Of a DNA stretch of 64,000 bases, positions 1-8,690 are shown piece by piece. The notes below the pieces were generated by a model. The model did not search any database. It was not told the DNA's origin and saw nothing but the letters and a program-made list of their open reading frames with translations. Origin of the DNA: Microbacterium oleivorans (GTDB lineage Bacteria; Actinomycetota; Actinomycetes; Actinomycetales; Microbacteriaceae); the NCBI RefSeq assembly GCF_001691565.1, contig NZ_MAYO01000002.1, positions 126,272-190,271 of the forward strand, read 5' to 3'. The position numbers and the translations under genes are program-made. Positions within the stretch are counted from its first letter, which is position 1. Every line of letters begins with the position of its first letter.

Positions 1-907
1 CGAGCAGCGCGATCGCGCCGTTGGAGATCCCGGCAACGCCCTGCGCATCCAGCGCCTGCTGGAACTTCTCGGAGTGGACGTAGTCGTTGAGTTCGCCGAC
101 GTCGGCGACGAGCTTGTCGCCGTAGGTGGCGCGCTCGGCGGTCGTCGACGGCGCCCAGTCCTGCCACGCGGGCGTCTCGCCGTCGGCGTTCAGAGCGTCT
201 TTCCTCGGAACCCAGAGGTCCTTCTCGATGCGGTGGAAGCCCGTCCAGTCGAGGTCTTCCGCCACGGCATCCACCTCGCGGTAGTCGATGCGCGGGTCGA
301 GATCCCCGAGGGATTCGGCGACCGGCTCGATGCGCTCGTAGAACGCGCGGACCGTCGGGAACCGCGCGCGAGCGTCATCGTCCCTCCCCGACTCGTAGGC
401 CGTCGTGAACGCATCGACGGCGGGAACGAGCTGCTCGACCTGGTCTTTGACGAACGCGGCGTACAGGTCGACGGCCTTCTGCTTCTGCTCGGCGTCGTCG
501 CCGGTGGCGGTGACCGCGCCGCCCGTGACGCTGAAGTCGGCGCGCCCGACGCCCTCGCCGACCATGCCCGGCTTGCAGAGGGTCTTGTACCGGCCCGGCT
601 GCGCGACGACCGTGAGGGTGCGCTCGGCGCCGGGGGCGATGTTCTCGACCTCGCCGATGATGCGCAGTCCATCCTCGGCGAGCAGGTAGAACTCGCTTAC
701 CTGGGAGCTCTCGTTCGACACCGCGAAGGTCAGCGTTCCGCTCTTCGCCGTCGCCGTCGAGACGTCGCACGAGGTGTCGGTCGAGGTCACGGTGAGGGCG
801 TCCGCGCTCGTCACGTCGGATTTCGCGACGCATCCCGAGAGGGCGACGGCGCCGACGGCGGCGAGGGCGAGGGCGGCATGCGCCTTCGTGAGACGGGGGC
901 GGGTCAT
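1..907 (-). CDS. efeO: EfeO iron-uptake lipoprotein (3' end cut by window edge)
   Basis: Extracytoplasmic iron-binding component of the EfeUOB uptake system. Direct translation from the ATG at 905-907 gives a lipoprotein signal with lipobox LSGC (Cys26), a cupredoxin-like domain (about residues 35-130, with the segment GRYKTLCKPGM) and the start of an imelysin/M75 domain holding the family HxxE motif in HRIEKDLW (His225, Glu228). The start codon overlaps the stop of efeU as ATGA, so the two are translationally coupled. About 302 codons are visible and the C-terminus lies outside the window. EfeB, the haem peroxidase partner, would be expected just beyond the left edge, but this is inference. 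Confidence 0.9.
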   Translation of the reverse strand, partial: MTRPRLTKAHAALALAAVGAVALSGCVAKSDVTSADALTVTSTDTSCDVSTATAKSGTLTFAVSNESSQVSEFYLLAEDGLRIIGEVENIAPGAERTLTVVAQPGRYKTLCKPGMVGEGVGRADFSVTGGAVTATGDDAEQKQKAVDLYAAFVKDQVEQLVPAVDAFTTAYESGRDDDARARFPTVRAFYERIEPVAESLGDLDPRIDYREVDAVAEDLDWTGFHRIEKDLWVPRKDALNADGETPAWQDWAPSTTAERATYGDKLVADVGELNDYVHSEKFQQALDAQGVAGISNGAIALL

Positions 908-1854
908 GATGCTCCTAGGGATGCGTGACGGGATGCGGAGGTGTCGGTGGATGCCGCGGGCACACGGCGCCGGCGCGGGAACAGGCCGCGGACGAAGAAC
1001 GTGCCGACGACGGCGAGGTAGCAGGCCCAGGCGATCACCTGCAGCCAGGTCATCTCGGGCATGAAGCCGACGGTGGCTTGCAGGAGCGCAGCGAACGCGC
1101 TGCCGGGTGGGAGCTGCCCGCTGAGGTCGAAGGCCCACCCGAACGGGAACCCGGCGATGCCAACGCCGACGCCCCCTGTCGCGGGGTCGATCGTCGCGGC
1201 ATCCGAGAACGGCCCGGGGAGGACGCCCGCCTCCTGTAGATCGTGGAACGCGTAAGCGAGCACGCCCGCCGCGACGATGACGAGGAACCCGCCGGTACAG
1301 GCGAAGAACCGTCGGAGATCGAGACGCACGGCGCCGCGGGCGAGCAGCCAGCCGAGGAGGACGGCGACGGCGAGACCGAGCACGGCGCCGAGCCAGCCCG
1401 GGCCCTCCTGGCCTGCGGTCTGCACCATGGACCAGAGGAAGAGCGTCGTCTCGATGCCCTCGCGCGCCACCGAGACGAAGCCGATCAGGACGATCCCCCA
1501 GAAGCCGCCCATCGCGAGGGCGCGATCGATGCCGCCCTCGAGGTGCGAGCGCATGGTGCGGGCGGTCCGCTGCATCCAGAAGATCATCCAGGTCACCACG
1601 CCCACCGCCAGCAGGGAGAGGAGGCCCCCGAGCAGCTCTTGGGCCTGGAAGGTGAGCGCGTAGGCGCCGAAGGTGAGGACGGCGCCGATGACGAGGACGA
1701 GCACGGCCGCGAGTCCGACTCCGGCCCAGAGCTTCGGGAGCACGTCGCGGCGGCCGATCCGGACGAGGTAGGCGACCAGGATGCCGACGACGAGGGCGGC
1801 CTCCAGGCCTTCGCGGAGGCCGATGAGGAAGGGAGGGAGGAGCGAGGCGAGCAC
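904..1854 (-). CDS. efeU: EfeU/FTR1-family iron permease
   Basis: Membrane permease that moves iron across the cytoplasmic membrane. The 316-residue product has about seven hydrophobic segments and the two REGxE iron-binding motifs typical of the FTR1 family: REGLE at residues 14-18 in the first helix and REGIE near residue 130 in a later helix. The start is a GTG with only a weak purine stretch upstream. It is the first gene of an efeU-efeO operon and an IdeR/DtxR-like box lies about 100 bp upstream, consistent with repression by iron. Family assignment is secure; the oxidation state of the iron carried is not shown by sequence. Confidence 0.92.
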   Translation of the reverse strand: MLASLLPPFLIGLREGLEAALVVGILVAYLVRIGRRDVLPKLWAGVGLAAVLVLVIGAVLTFGAYALTFQAQELLGGLLSLLAVGVVTWMIFWMQRTARTMRSHLEGGIDRALAMGGFWGIVLIGFVSVAREGIETTLFLWSMVQTAGQEGPGWLGAVLGLAVAVLLGWLLARGAVRLDLRRFFACTGGFLVIVAAGVLAYAFHDLQEAGVLPGPFSDAATIDPATGGVGVGIAGFPFGWAFDLSGQLPPGSAFAALLQATVGFMPEMTWLQVIAWACYLAVVGTFFVRGLFPRRRRVPAASTDTSASRHASLGAS

Positions 1855-1950
1855 GGGGATCTCTTCGGGTGTTCGGGAGTGAGGCCGGTGCCTGCTGCCC
1901 CGTCGCAGCCCGTCCGCGGGACCCGCTGCGCGACGAGGAGACGCGGCAGC

Positions 1951-1969
1951 TTAGGTTAGGCGAACCTCA
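1951..1969 (-). promoter_or_regulatory. IdeR/DtxR-type iron box upstream of efeU
   Basis: TTAGGTTAGGCGAACCTCA matches most of the 19-bp DtxR/IdeR consensus (TTAGGTTAGSCTAACCTAA), including the intact left half. It sits about 97 bp upstream of the efeU start. Iron-dependent repression of efeUO is inferred from this match. Confidence 0.7.
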
Positions 1970-2014
1970 CTCGCGTGAGCGTACACCCGGGCCCGGCGGT
2001 GCTCAACACGACGG

Positions 2015-3448
2015 TCAGGCGTGTCGATCGAGGAACGCGTAGACCTCGCCGTCGTCGACGCCGGGGAACATCCCGCGCGGCAGCGGCGAGAACATCTGCA
2101 TGTGCACGCGGGCGCTCGGCCACGCCTTCCCCTGCCAGCGTTCGGTGAGATCGGCGTCGGGGCGGCGGCAGCAGGACTCGTCCGGGCAGGTGGAGGTCGC
2201 GCGCTTCTGCGTCTCGCGCCCGCGGAACCAGCGCGCATCGTCGAAGGGCACGCCCACCGTGATCGAGAACTCGCCGTCGGCGGTGGTGCCGGTCTGACTC
2301 GAGCACCAGAACGTCCCGCCGGGGGTATCCGTGTACTGGTAGTGCTCCGTCGTCCGGTTCTGCTCCGCGAAGGCGGACCGAGCGGCGAACTTCCGGCACA
2401 CGACCTGGCCTTCGACGGATCCCGTGACATCCATCGGCAGGGGGAGGCCGTCGTTCTCGTAGACGCGGTTGATCGCCCCCGCCCCGTCGACGCGCAGGAA
2501 GTGCAGCGGGATGTCGAGGTGCTGGGTGAGGAGGTTCGTCAGCCGCATCCCGGCAGCCTCGTGGGTGACGCCGAACGCGTCGCGGAAGTCCTCGACGGCC
2601 AGATTCCTGTCCTTCTTCGCCTGCGCGAGGAAGGCGACGGATGCCGTTTCGGGCATGAGGCAGCACGCCGCGTAGTAGTTGATCTCGAGCCGTTGCTGCA
2701 GGAAGTCCGCGTAGTCGGTGGGCGGAGTGTGGCCGAGGAGGCGGTGGGCCATCGCCTGCAGTGCCATCGAACGCAGGCCGTGGCCGCCGGGGATGGATGC
2801 TGGTGGCAAGTAGATCCGCCCGTTCTCGAGGTCGGTGACCGAGCGCGCGGAGTGCGGGAGGTCGCTCGCGTAGATGAGCTCGAATCCGAGTTGCTCCGCC
2901 ATGATGCTCACGGTGCGATGCGTCAGGGCGCCGATGGAGTGCCCCGCTGCTTTGAGCTTTTTCTCGGCGAGCTTCTCGATCTCGGGGAGGTAGTTGTTCT
3001 GCTCGCGCATGCGCAGGCGCAACTCGGTGTTGGCGCGGCGGGCCTCCTCGGGTGTCGCGATGGACTCCCGCTCGCGGCGCTCGAGCTCGCGGTGGAGGGC
3101 GAGGATGCCTTCGATCGTCTCGTCCGACATCGTCTTGGTCACCTTGACGGGGGCGACGCCGAGGCGCCGGAACACGGGGCTCCGCTGCGCGCGCTCCAGG
3201 TCGAGCTCGAGTGCGGCGCGCCGGTTCGGCGGTTCGTTGGAGAGCAGGTCGGTGACGTCGGTGCCCGTCGCGGATGCGATGGCCTGCAGCACGGAGAGCT
3301 TGGGCTCGCGCTTTCCGTTCTCGATGAGGCTGAGCTGGCTCCCCGCGATGCCCACGATCGCGCCCAGTTCATCGAGCGTGTACCCGTGGGCGACGCGCTG
3401 GTGTCTGATGCGGTGGCCGAGTGTCGAGAGCTGGAGGGGGGTCGCCAT
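2015..3448 (-). CDS. RamB-like XRE/ImmA-IrrE transcriptional regulator
   Basis: 477-residue DNA-binding regulator of the short-chain fatty-acid/acetate type (RamB, Rv0465c family). An N-terminal XRE helix-turn-helix (about residues 10-65, TLDELGAIVGIAGSQLSLIENG) is followed by an ImmA/IrrE-like middle domain in which the metallopeptidase HExxH is degenerate (AHRLLGH, near residue 235), and a C-terminal domain with a Cys cluster CPDESCC. It is transcribed divergently from pckG; in corynebacteria and mycobacteria such proteins control acetate and gluconeogenic genes, so pckG is a plausible target (inference). A TAACAT box 7 nt before the ATG suggests a leaderless mRNA. Confidence 0.8.
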   Translation of the reverse strand: MATPLQLSTLGHRIRHQRVAHGYTLDELGAIVGIAGSQLSLIENGKREPKLSVLQAIASATGTDVTDLLSNEPPNRRAALELDLERAQRSPVFRRLGVAPVKVTKTMSDETIEGILALHRELERRERESIATPEEARRANTELRLRMREQNNYLPEIEKLAEKKLKAAGHSIGALTHRTVSIMAEQLGFELIYASDLPHSARSVTDLENGRIYLPPASIPGGHGLRSMALQAMAHRLLGHTPPTDYADFLQQRLEINYYAACCLMPETASVAFLAQAKKDRNLAVEDFRDAFGVTHEAAGMRLTNLLTQHLDIPLHFLRVDGAGAINRVYENDGLPLPMDVTGSVEGQVVCRKFAARSAFAEQNRTTEHYQYTDTPGGTFWCSSQTGTTADGEFSITVGVPFDDARWFRGRETQKRATSTCPDESCCRRPDADLTERWQGKAWPSARVHMQMFSPLPRGMFPGVDDGEVYAFLDRHA

Positions 3449-3455
3449 GATCTTG

Positions 3456-3461
3456 ATGTTA
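3456..3461 (-). promoter_or_regulatory. -10 box of the ramB-like gene
   Basis: TAACAT (TANNNT form) on the reverse strand ends 7 nt before the ATG at 3448, which would place the transcription start at or next to the start codon. Confidence 0.5.
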
Positions 3462-3504
3462 CCGAAAGAATCAGGTTTCTTGACACGTAGCTCGGTGGAA
3501 AGAC

Positions 3505-3534
3505 TTGACGCTCCGAGGGCACAGTGGAGATACG
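3505..3534 (+). promoter_or_regulatory. Putative pckG promoter
   Basis: TTGACG (3505-3510) is followed after 17-18 bp by AGATAC/GATACG. The -35 match is good and the -10 match is weak. Its position argues that the longer in-frame TTG start at 3505 is not used. Confidence 0.4.
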
Positions 3535-3558
3535 CCCACCCCGACCGAGGAGCGCCGA

Positions 3559-5460
3559 ATGGCCATCGCAGACCTGTTCACCCGCCCCACCCGCACCGGT
3601 TCGACGCCGATCGTCGCCCACGCGACGCCGGCGCCCACCGGCATCCGTCCCGCTGTCACAGGCGAGGGCATGGCGGCCCTTCACGCCTGGATCGACGAGA
3701 TCGCGGAGCTCACGCAACCCGCCCGCATCCACTGGGTCGACGGCTCCGCGGCCGAGAACGACGCCCTGCTGCGCCAGCAGGTCGACGAAGGCAAGCTCAT
3801 CAAGCTGAACCCCGAGTGGCGTCCGGGGTCCTACCTCGCCCGCTCGCACCCGAGCGACGTCGCCCGCACCGAGGCGCGCACCTTCATCGCCTCGGAGCGG
3901 GAGGAGGATGCCGGGCCGACGAACAACTGGATCGCGCCCGACGAGATCCGCGCCACCATCACGCCGCTGTTCGAGGGCAGCATGCGCGGTCGCACGATGT
4001 ACGTCGTGCCGTTCTCGATGGGCGCCGTGGGCGGCCCTCTTTCGCACATCGGCGTCCAGGTCACCGACAGCGCCTACGCGGTCACCTCCATCGGCATCAT
4101 GACCCGTGTCGGTGCCGAGGTCCTGCAGCAGATCGCCGACGGCAAGCCCTGGGTGAAGACGGTCCATTCGGTGGGCGCGCCGCTGGATCCCGGGCAGCAG
4201 GACGAGGCGTGGCCCTGCAACGACGAGAAGTACATCGTCCACTTCCCCGAGACGCTGGAGGTGTGGTCCTTCGGGTCCGGCTACGGCGGCAACGCGATCC
4301 TCGCCAAGAAGTGCTTCGCGCTGCGCATCGCGTCGGTCATCGGCCGCGATGAGGGCTGGCTCGCCGAGCACATGCTGCTCATCCGCGTCATCGACCCTGC
4401 GGGCACGGCGTACCACGTCGCCGCGGCATTCCCCTCGGCGTGCGGCAAGACGAACCTCGCCATGCTCCGCCCGACGATCCCCGGCTGGCGCGTCGAGACC
4501 CTCGGTGACGACATCGCCTGGCTGCGCCCCGGCGAGGACGGTCGCCTGTGGGCCATCAACCCCGAAGCGGGCTTCTTCGGCGTCGCGCCCGGCACGGGCG
4601 AGTCGACGAACGTGACCGCGGTCGACACCCTGTGGGGCAACACGATCTTCACGAACGTGGCGCTCCGCCCCGACGGCGACGTCTGGTGGGAGGGTCTCAC
4701 CGACGAGGCACCCGCAGAGCTCACCGACTGGGAGGGGAAGCCCTGGACCCCGGCATCCGGTCGTCCCGCCGCCCACCCCAACTCGCGCTTCACCGTGAGC
4801 GCCGGACAGTGCCCGCAGATCGCCGACGACTGGGACGCACCTGAGGGCGTGCCGCTCGACGCGATCCTCTTCGGCGGTCGTCGCGCGACCAACGTGCCGC
4901 TCGTCGTCGAGGCCACCGACTGGACCCACGGCGTCTTCATGGGGTCGAACATCTCCTCGGAGCGCACCGCCGCCGCCGAGGGTCTCGTGGGTGAACTGCG
5001 GCGCGACCCGTTCGCGATGCTGCCGTTCTGCGGCTACAACATGGCCGACTACTTCGCCCACTGGCTGAAGGTCGGGCAGAGGCTCCGCTTCGACCGCGCT
5101 CCGCGCATCTTCCAGGTCAACTGGTTCCGCAAGGGGTCGGACGGCCGATTCCTGTGGCCCGGCTTCGGTGACAACGCCCGCGTCATCGATTGGATCATCC
5201 GCCGCATCGACGGGTCCGTCGGCGCCGTGGACAGCCCCGTCGGGCGTCTGCCGAAGACCGACGACCTCAACCTCGCGGGGATCGACGTGCCGCAGGCGGA
5301 TCTCGACGAGCTGTTCGCGGTGGACCCGGCATCCTGGCTTGCCGAGGCCGATCTCACCGAGGAGTTCTACCGGACGTTCGGTGGCAGGGTCCCGCCGGCC
5401 CTGTACGCCGAGCTCGCCGCCCTCCGCTACCGCCTGCAGCGCGCGCAGCAGGACGCCTGA
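3559..5460 (+). CDS. pckG: Phosphoenolpyruvate carboxykinase (GTP)
   Basis: Converts oxaloacetate and GTP to phosphoenolpyruvate, GDP and CO2, the entry step of gluconeogenesis. The 633-residue protein has the normal length of the GTP-dependent family and contains the nucleotide-binding loop with the hyper-reactive cysteine ([13 protein letters not shown], about residues 290-302), plus the conserved segments [14 protein letters not shown] and [12 protein letters not shown]. The ATG at 3559 was chosen because GAGGAG lies 8 nt upstream; the alternative TTG 18 codons earlier lies in the likely promoter. The gene faces a RamB-like regulator across a 110-bp intergenic region. Confidence 0.97.
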   Translation: MAIADLFTRPTRTGSTPIVAHATPAPTGIRPAVTGEGMAALHAWIDEIAELTQPARIHWVDGSAAENDALLRQQVDEGKLIKLNPEWRPGSYLARSHPSDVARTEARTFIASEREEDAGPTNNWIAPDEIRATITPLFEGSMRGRTMYVVPFSMGAVGGPLSHIGVQVTDSAYAVTSIGIMTRVGAEVLQQIADGKPWVKTVHSVGAPLDPGQQDEAWPCNDEKYIVHFPETLEVWSFGSGYGGNAILAKKCFALRIASVIGRDEGWLAEHMLLIRVIDPAGTAYHVAAAFPSACGKTNLAMLRPTIPGWRVETLGDDIAWLRPGEDGRLWAINPEAGFFGVAPGTGESTNVTAVDTLWGNTIFTNVALRPDGDVWWEGLTDEAPAELTDWEGKPWTPASGRPAAHPNSRFTVSAGQCPQIADDWDAPEGVPLDAILFGGRRATNVPLVVEATDWTHGVFMGSNISSERTAAAEGLVGELRRDPFAMLPFCGYNMADYFAHWLKVGQRLRFDRAPRIFQVNWFRKGSDGRFLWPGFGDNARVIDWIIRRIDGSVGAVDSPVGRLPKTDDLNLAGIDVPQADLDELFAVDPASWLAEADLTEEFYRTFGGRVPPALYAELAALRYRLQRAQQDA

Positions 5461-5476
5461 TCCCCGACCGCGCCGT

Positions 5477-5533
5477 CGACCCGACGCGAACTGCTGCCAC
5501 CGGATGCCGGGAGTCGCAGTTCGCGTCGGGTCG
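5477..5533. repeat. 57-bp palindromic element between convergent genes (element F)
   Basis: Perfect 18-bp inverted repeat (arms 5477-5494 and 5516-5533) with a 21-nt centre that itself holds CCGG-ATG-CCGG. It fills most of the 92-bp gap between the convergent stops of pckG and the ABC exporter, so it may act as a two-way terminator, but there is no T-tract. Its total length (57 bp) and the CGA...TCG ends equal those of the two palindromes around the nuclease gene at 41.3 kb. Confidence 0.85.
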
Positions 5534-5552
5534 CGGTGCTTTCGAGGTCGCG

Positions 5553-7427
5553 TCAGACGAGCAGCTGGCGGGCGGCGAGGTCGCGGTAGAGCGGAACCTC
5601 GCGGACGAGCTCCTCGTGCGTCCCCTGACCGACGACGCGGCCGTGGTCGAGGACGACGATGAGGTCGCTGTCGACGACGGTCGACAGGCGGTGCGCGATG
5701 ACGACGAGGGTGCGACCCGCGGCGACCGCGTCGATCGCCTCGCGCATGCGCTGCTCGTTGAGTCCGTCGAGCGACGACGTCGACTCGTCGAGCAGCAGGA
5801 TCGGGGGAGCGGCCAGCAGGGCGCGGGCGATCGCGAGGCGCTGACGCTCACCGCCCGACAGCATGACACCGGCTTCTCCGACGGGAGCCTGCAGACGCAG
5901 CGGCGACCGCTCGAGCACCTCGGTCAGATTGACGGCGTCGAGCACGCGCTCGCAGTCCGCGTCGGACGCGTCCGGGGAGGCGAGGCGCAGGTTATCGGCG
6001 ATGGTGCCGGCCAGGGTCGGGGCATCCTGCTCCACGTAACCCAGGCGGGCGCGGAGCGAGAGCCGGTCGAGGGCGCGCGCATCGACACCGTCGACGAGGA
6101 CGGCGCCCGAGGTCGGGTCGTAGAACCGCTCGATGAGCGCCAGGGTCGTGGACTTACCCGCCCCCGACGGGCCGACGAGCGCGACGCGCGAACCGCGCGG
6201 CACACGGAATGAGACGCCGCGCAGCACGGTCGCCTCGGGTTCCGGCTCCGCATCCTCGGGGAGCGGTGCCCGAGCGTCGGCGAGCGTCTTGAGCGCCTCG
6301 TCCTGCGCATTCCGGCGGGCGCGGACGACCGCGTCGGGGTACGAGAAGTGCACCTCGCGGAACTCGATCGCGGCCGGGGAGCCGGCCTCGGGCGCCGCCG
6401 CGGACGCGGCGATCGCGGCATCCTCGGCCGTCTCGTCGGGCAGGTCGAGGACTTCCTGGATGCGGCCCAGCGCGCCGAGTGCTTGGTTCACCGACGTGAT
6501 GGCGCCGAAGAACGATGCGAGCGGCTGGACGAGGAAGAACAGGAACATCACGAAGACCACGAGCTGCGCGATCTCGATCGCTCCCGACGCCACGCGGAAA
6601 CCGCCGACGCCCAGCACGACGAGGAGCGACACCTGGAGAGCGATGCCGGCCACGGGCACCACGATCGCCGAGGCCTTCGCCACCTTCACACCGGCGTCGT
6701 ACGCCTCGCTCGCCGTCGCCGAGATGGCGTCCTGCTCGCGGGCCCCCGCACCGGACGCGCGGATGGTGCGGATCGAGCCGATCGCCCGTTCGACGCCCGA
6801 GGCGAGTGCACCGACCTTCTCCTGCTGGACGGACGTGGCTGCGCGGATGCGACCGCTCAGCACGCCGACGACCGCCGCGGACGCCCCGATCACGATGACG
6901 ATCAGCAGGAGCAGGACCGGGTCGATCACGAGCATCGCGATGATCGCCCCGACGAAGATCAGGGCGTTGCCGATCGAATCGGCGAAGCCCTGGGTGAGGA
7001 CGGCGTAGAGGAGTGTCGTGTCGGTGCCGACGCGTGACACCAGGTCGCCGGTGCGGCGCGCGTCGTACTCCTGCACCGGCAGGCGCAGGAGCTTCGCGAT
7101 GAGACGGCGACGGCTCGAAAAGACGACTGCGGTGCCGGTGCGCTGCAGCAGATAGTGCTGGAACCCGCCGACCAGGGACGACACGACGACGAGCCCGACG
7201 AGGATCCAGACGAGGATGCCGAGGGCCTGGCCAGTCTGCACACGGCCGATGACGTCCCCGACCAGCAGTGGCTGCACGAGGGTGGCGGCGGCTTCGAGAA
7301 CGCTGAGGACACCGACCGCGACGAGAACGCGCTTGTGCTCGAGGAGGAAGGGCAGGAGCTGGCGGAGGCTGGCGCGGGGACCGTCGTCCTTCGAGGGGCG
7401 GCGCAGACCGCGGCGAGGCGTGGACAT
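5553..7427 (-). CDS. ABC exporter, fused permease and ATPase
   Basis: Half-size ABC exporter of 624 residues: a transmembrane domain of six predicted helices (about 30-320), then an ATPase domain with Walker A GPSGAGKST (about 415), signature LSGGERQR (about 520) and Walker B LLLDES (about 540). A charged insert of about 35 residues (RARRNAQDEALKTLADAR and following) interrupts the start of the ATPase domain between the first strand and Walker A. The ATG at 7427 has GGAGGAAG upstream; a longer reading to 7547 runs into the regulator gene. It lies 4 bp behind a small HTH gene and probably shares its transcript. Substrate unknown. Confidence 0.88.
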   Translation of the reverse strand: MSTPRRGLRRPSKDDGPRASLRQLLPFLLEHKRVLVAVGVLSVLEAAATLVQPLLVGDVIGRVQTGQALGILVWILVGLVVVSSLVGGFQHYLLQRTGTAVVFSSRRRLIAKLLRLPVQEYDARRTGDLVSRVGTDTTLLYAVLTQGFADSIGNALIFVGAIIAMLVIDPVLLLLIVIVIGASAAVVGVLSGRIRAATSVQQEKVGALASGVERAIGSIRTIRASGAGAREQDAISATASEAYDAGVKVAKASAIVVPVAGIALQVSLLVVLGVGGFRVASGAIEIAQLVVFVMFLFFLVQPLASFFGAITSVNQALGALGRIQEVLDLPDETAEDAAIAASAAAPEAGSPAAIEFREVHFSYPDAVVRARRNAQDEALKTLADARAPLPEDAEPEPEATVLRGVSFRVPRGSRVALVGPSGAGKSTTLALIERFYDPTSGAVLVDGVDARALDRLSLRARLGYVEQDAPTLAGTIADNLRLASPDASDADCERVLDAVNLTEVLERSPLRLQAPVGEAGVMLSGGERQRLAIARALLAAPPILLLDESTSSLDGLNEQRMREAIDAVAAGRTLVVIAHRLSTVVDSDLIVVLDHGRVVGQGTHEELVREVPLYRDLAARQLLV

Positions 7428-7431
7428 CCCT

Positions 7432-7644
7432 CTATCTTCCTCCGTACTTCTTATGAGCAGCTTGCTTGCTGACGCCCAGCGCGCTGGCGACCGCCTGCCA
7501 GGAGTAGCCCTGGACGCGTGCGCGTCGCACCTGCGCCTCCTCCGCACGCGCGAGTTCGCGCCTGATCTCGGCGAGACGATGCAGCTCGGCGATCGGTTCG
7601 CCGTCGGGCGACGAACCGATCAGGGTCCGGATGTCGGTGGTCAT
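7432..7644 (-). CDS. Small HTH regulator
   Basis: 70-residue protein whose C-terminal half is a helix-turn-helix (YSWQAVASALGVSKQAAHKKYG), preceded by an Arg/Glu/Ala-rich helix. It belongs to the small actinobacterial HTH proteins usually found beside the gene they control; no effector domain is present. The ATG at 7644 has GGAAGG upstream, better than the in-frame start at 7683, which would lie inside the palindromic operator. It is the first gene of a two-gene unit with the ABC exporter and is divergent from a second exporter operon. Confidence 0.75.
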   Translation of the reverse strand: MTTDIRTLIGSSPDGEPIAELHRLAEIRRELARAEEAQVRRARVQGYSWQAVASALGVSKQAAHKKYGGR

Positions 7645-7662
7645 GTCATCGCCTTCCTTTCG

Positions 7663-7708
7663 CGTCAACGTTAATTGACGCATGCGCGGGTGTCAATATC
7701 GGTTGACG
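7663..7708. promoter_or_regulatory. Two palindromic operators between divergent exporter operons
   Basis: Site 1 (7663-7680) reads CGTCAA-6nt-TTGACG and site 2 (7691-7708) reads TGTCAA-6nt-TTGACG; their centres are 28 bp apart. The repeated inverted half-sites suggest a dimeric repressor. The small HTH protein encoded at 7432-7644 is the obvious candidate, controlling both directions (inference). Confidence 0.65.
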
Positions 7709-7736
7709 GTCACCCTGTCGTGTCCCAGCCCGTCGA

Positions 7737-7742
7737 TAGTGT
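7737..7742 (+). promoter_or_regulatory. -10 box of the DrrA-type operon
   Basis: TAGTGT lies 6 nt before the GTG at 7749, giving a leaderless transcript. No ribosome-binding site precedes the GTG. Confidence 0.5.
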
Positions 7743-7748
7743 GGTCCG

Positions 7749-8690
7749 GTGCCAGAACCCGTGATCCGCGCCGAAAGCCTCGTCAAGGCCTACAAGAGCA
7801 AGGGCAAGCCCGACTTCGTCGCCGTCGACCGACTGTCGTTCGAGGTCGCCCCGGGGGAGTCCTTCGGCCTCCTCGGTCCCAACGGCGCCGGCAAATCGAC
7901 GACCATGAAGATGATCGGCGCCGTCTCGACGCGCACAAGCGGCGACCTCTCGATCCTGGGGCTCGACCCGGACCGGTACGGCCCGGAGATCCGTTCGCGC
8001 CTGGGCGTCGTCCCGCAACAGGACAACCTCGACGGTGAGCTCAACGCCCGCGAGAACCTGTACATCTACGGCCGGTACTTCGGCCTCCCGGGCAGGGTCT
8101 GCGCCGAGAAGGCCGACGAACTGCTGGCGTTCGCCCAGCTCGAGGATAAGGCGAAGAACAAGGTCGACCAGCTTTCCGGCGGCATGAAGCGCCGGCTCAC
8201 GATCGCGCGCGGGCTCATCAACGATCCGCGCATCCTGCTCCTCGACGAGCCCACGACGGGCCTCGACCCGCAGGCGCGTCACGTGCTGTGGGACCGGCTG
8301 TTCCGCCTGAAGGAGCGGGGCACGACGCTGGTCCTCACGACCCACTACATGGATGAGGCGGAGCAGCTCTGCGACCGGCTCATCGTCGTCGACAAGGGCC
8401 GCATCATGGCCGAGGGGAGCCCGTCGACCCTCATCCGCGCGCACTCCAGTCGCGAGGTGCTCGAGGTGCGCTTCGGCTCGGATCGCAACGAGCAGGTCGC
8501 CGCTCAGCTGCAAAGGATCGGCGACCGTGTCGAGGTGCTGCCCGACCGCATCCTCGTCTACGCGCACGACGGCGAGGCCGCTCTCGAACGGGTCACGGCG
8601 TCGGGACTGCAGCCGATGACGAGCCTCGTCCGGCGCTCGAGTCTCGAGGACGTCTTCCTCCGCCTCACCGGACGGTCGCTGATCGAATGA
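7749..8690 (+). CDS. DrrA-type ABC transporter ATPase
   Basis: 313-residue ATPase of a drug/antibiotic-type exporter. Walker A GPNGAGKSTT (about residues 43-52), signature LSGGMKRRL (about 140), Walker B LLLDEPTTGLD (about 160) and the H-loop TTHYMDEAEQL are intact, followed by the C-terminal domain usual in DrrA/NodI proteins. It begins with GTG directly behind a TANNNT box and overlaps the next gene by 4 bp (ATGA). Together with the two permeases it forms one three-gene exporter. Substrate unknown. Confidence 0.9.
   Translation: MPEPVIRAESLVKAYKSKGKPDFVAVDRLSFEVAPGESFGLLGPNGAGKSTTMKMIGAVSTRTSGDLSILGLDPDRYGPEIRSRLGVVPQQDNLDGELNARENLYIYGRYFGLPGRVCAEKADELLAFAQLEDKAKNKVDQLSGGMKRRLTIARGLINDPRILLLDEPTTGLDPQARHVLWDRLFRLKERGTTLVLTTHYMDEAEQLCDRLIVVDKGRIMAEGSPSTLIRAHSSREVLEVRFGSDRNEQVAAQLQRIGDRVEVLPDRILVYAHDGEAALERVTASGLQPMTSLVRRSSLEDVFLRLTGRSLIE

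Noticed and set aside
3505-3558. N-terminal extension of pckG from the TTG at 3505
   Set aside because: The codons lie in the likely promoter, and the ATG at 3559 has a good ribosome-binding site and gives the family N-terminus.
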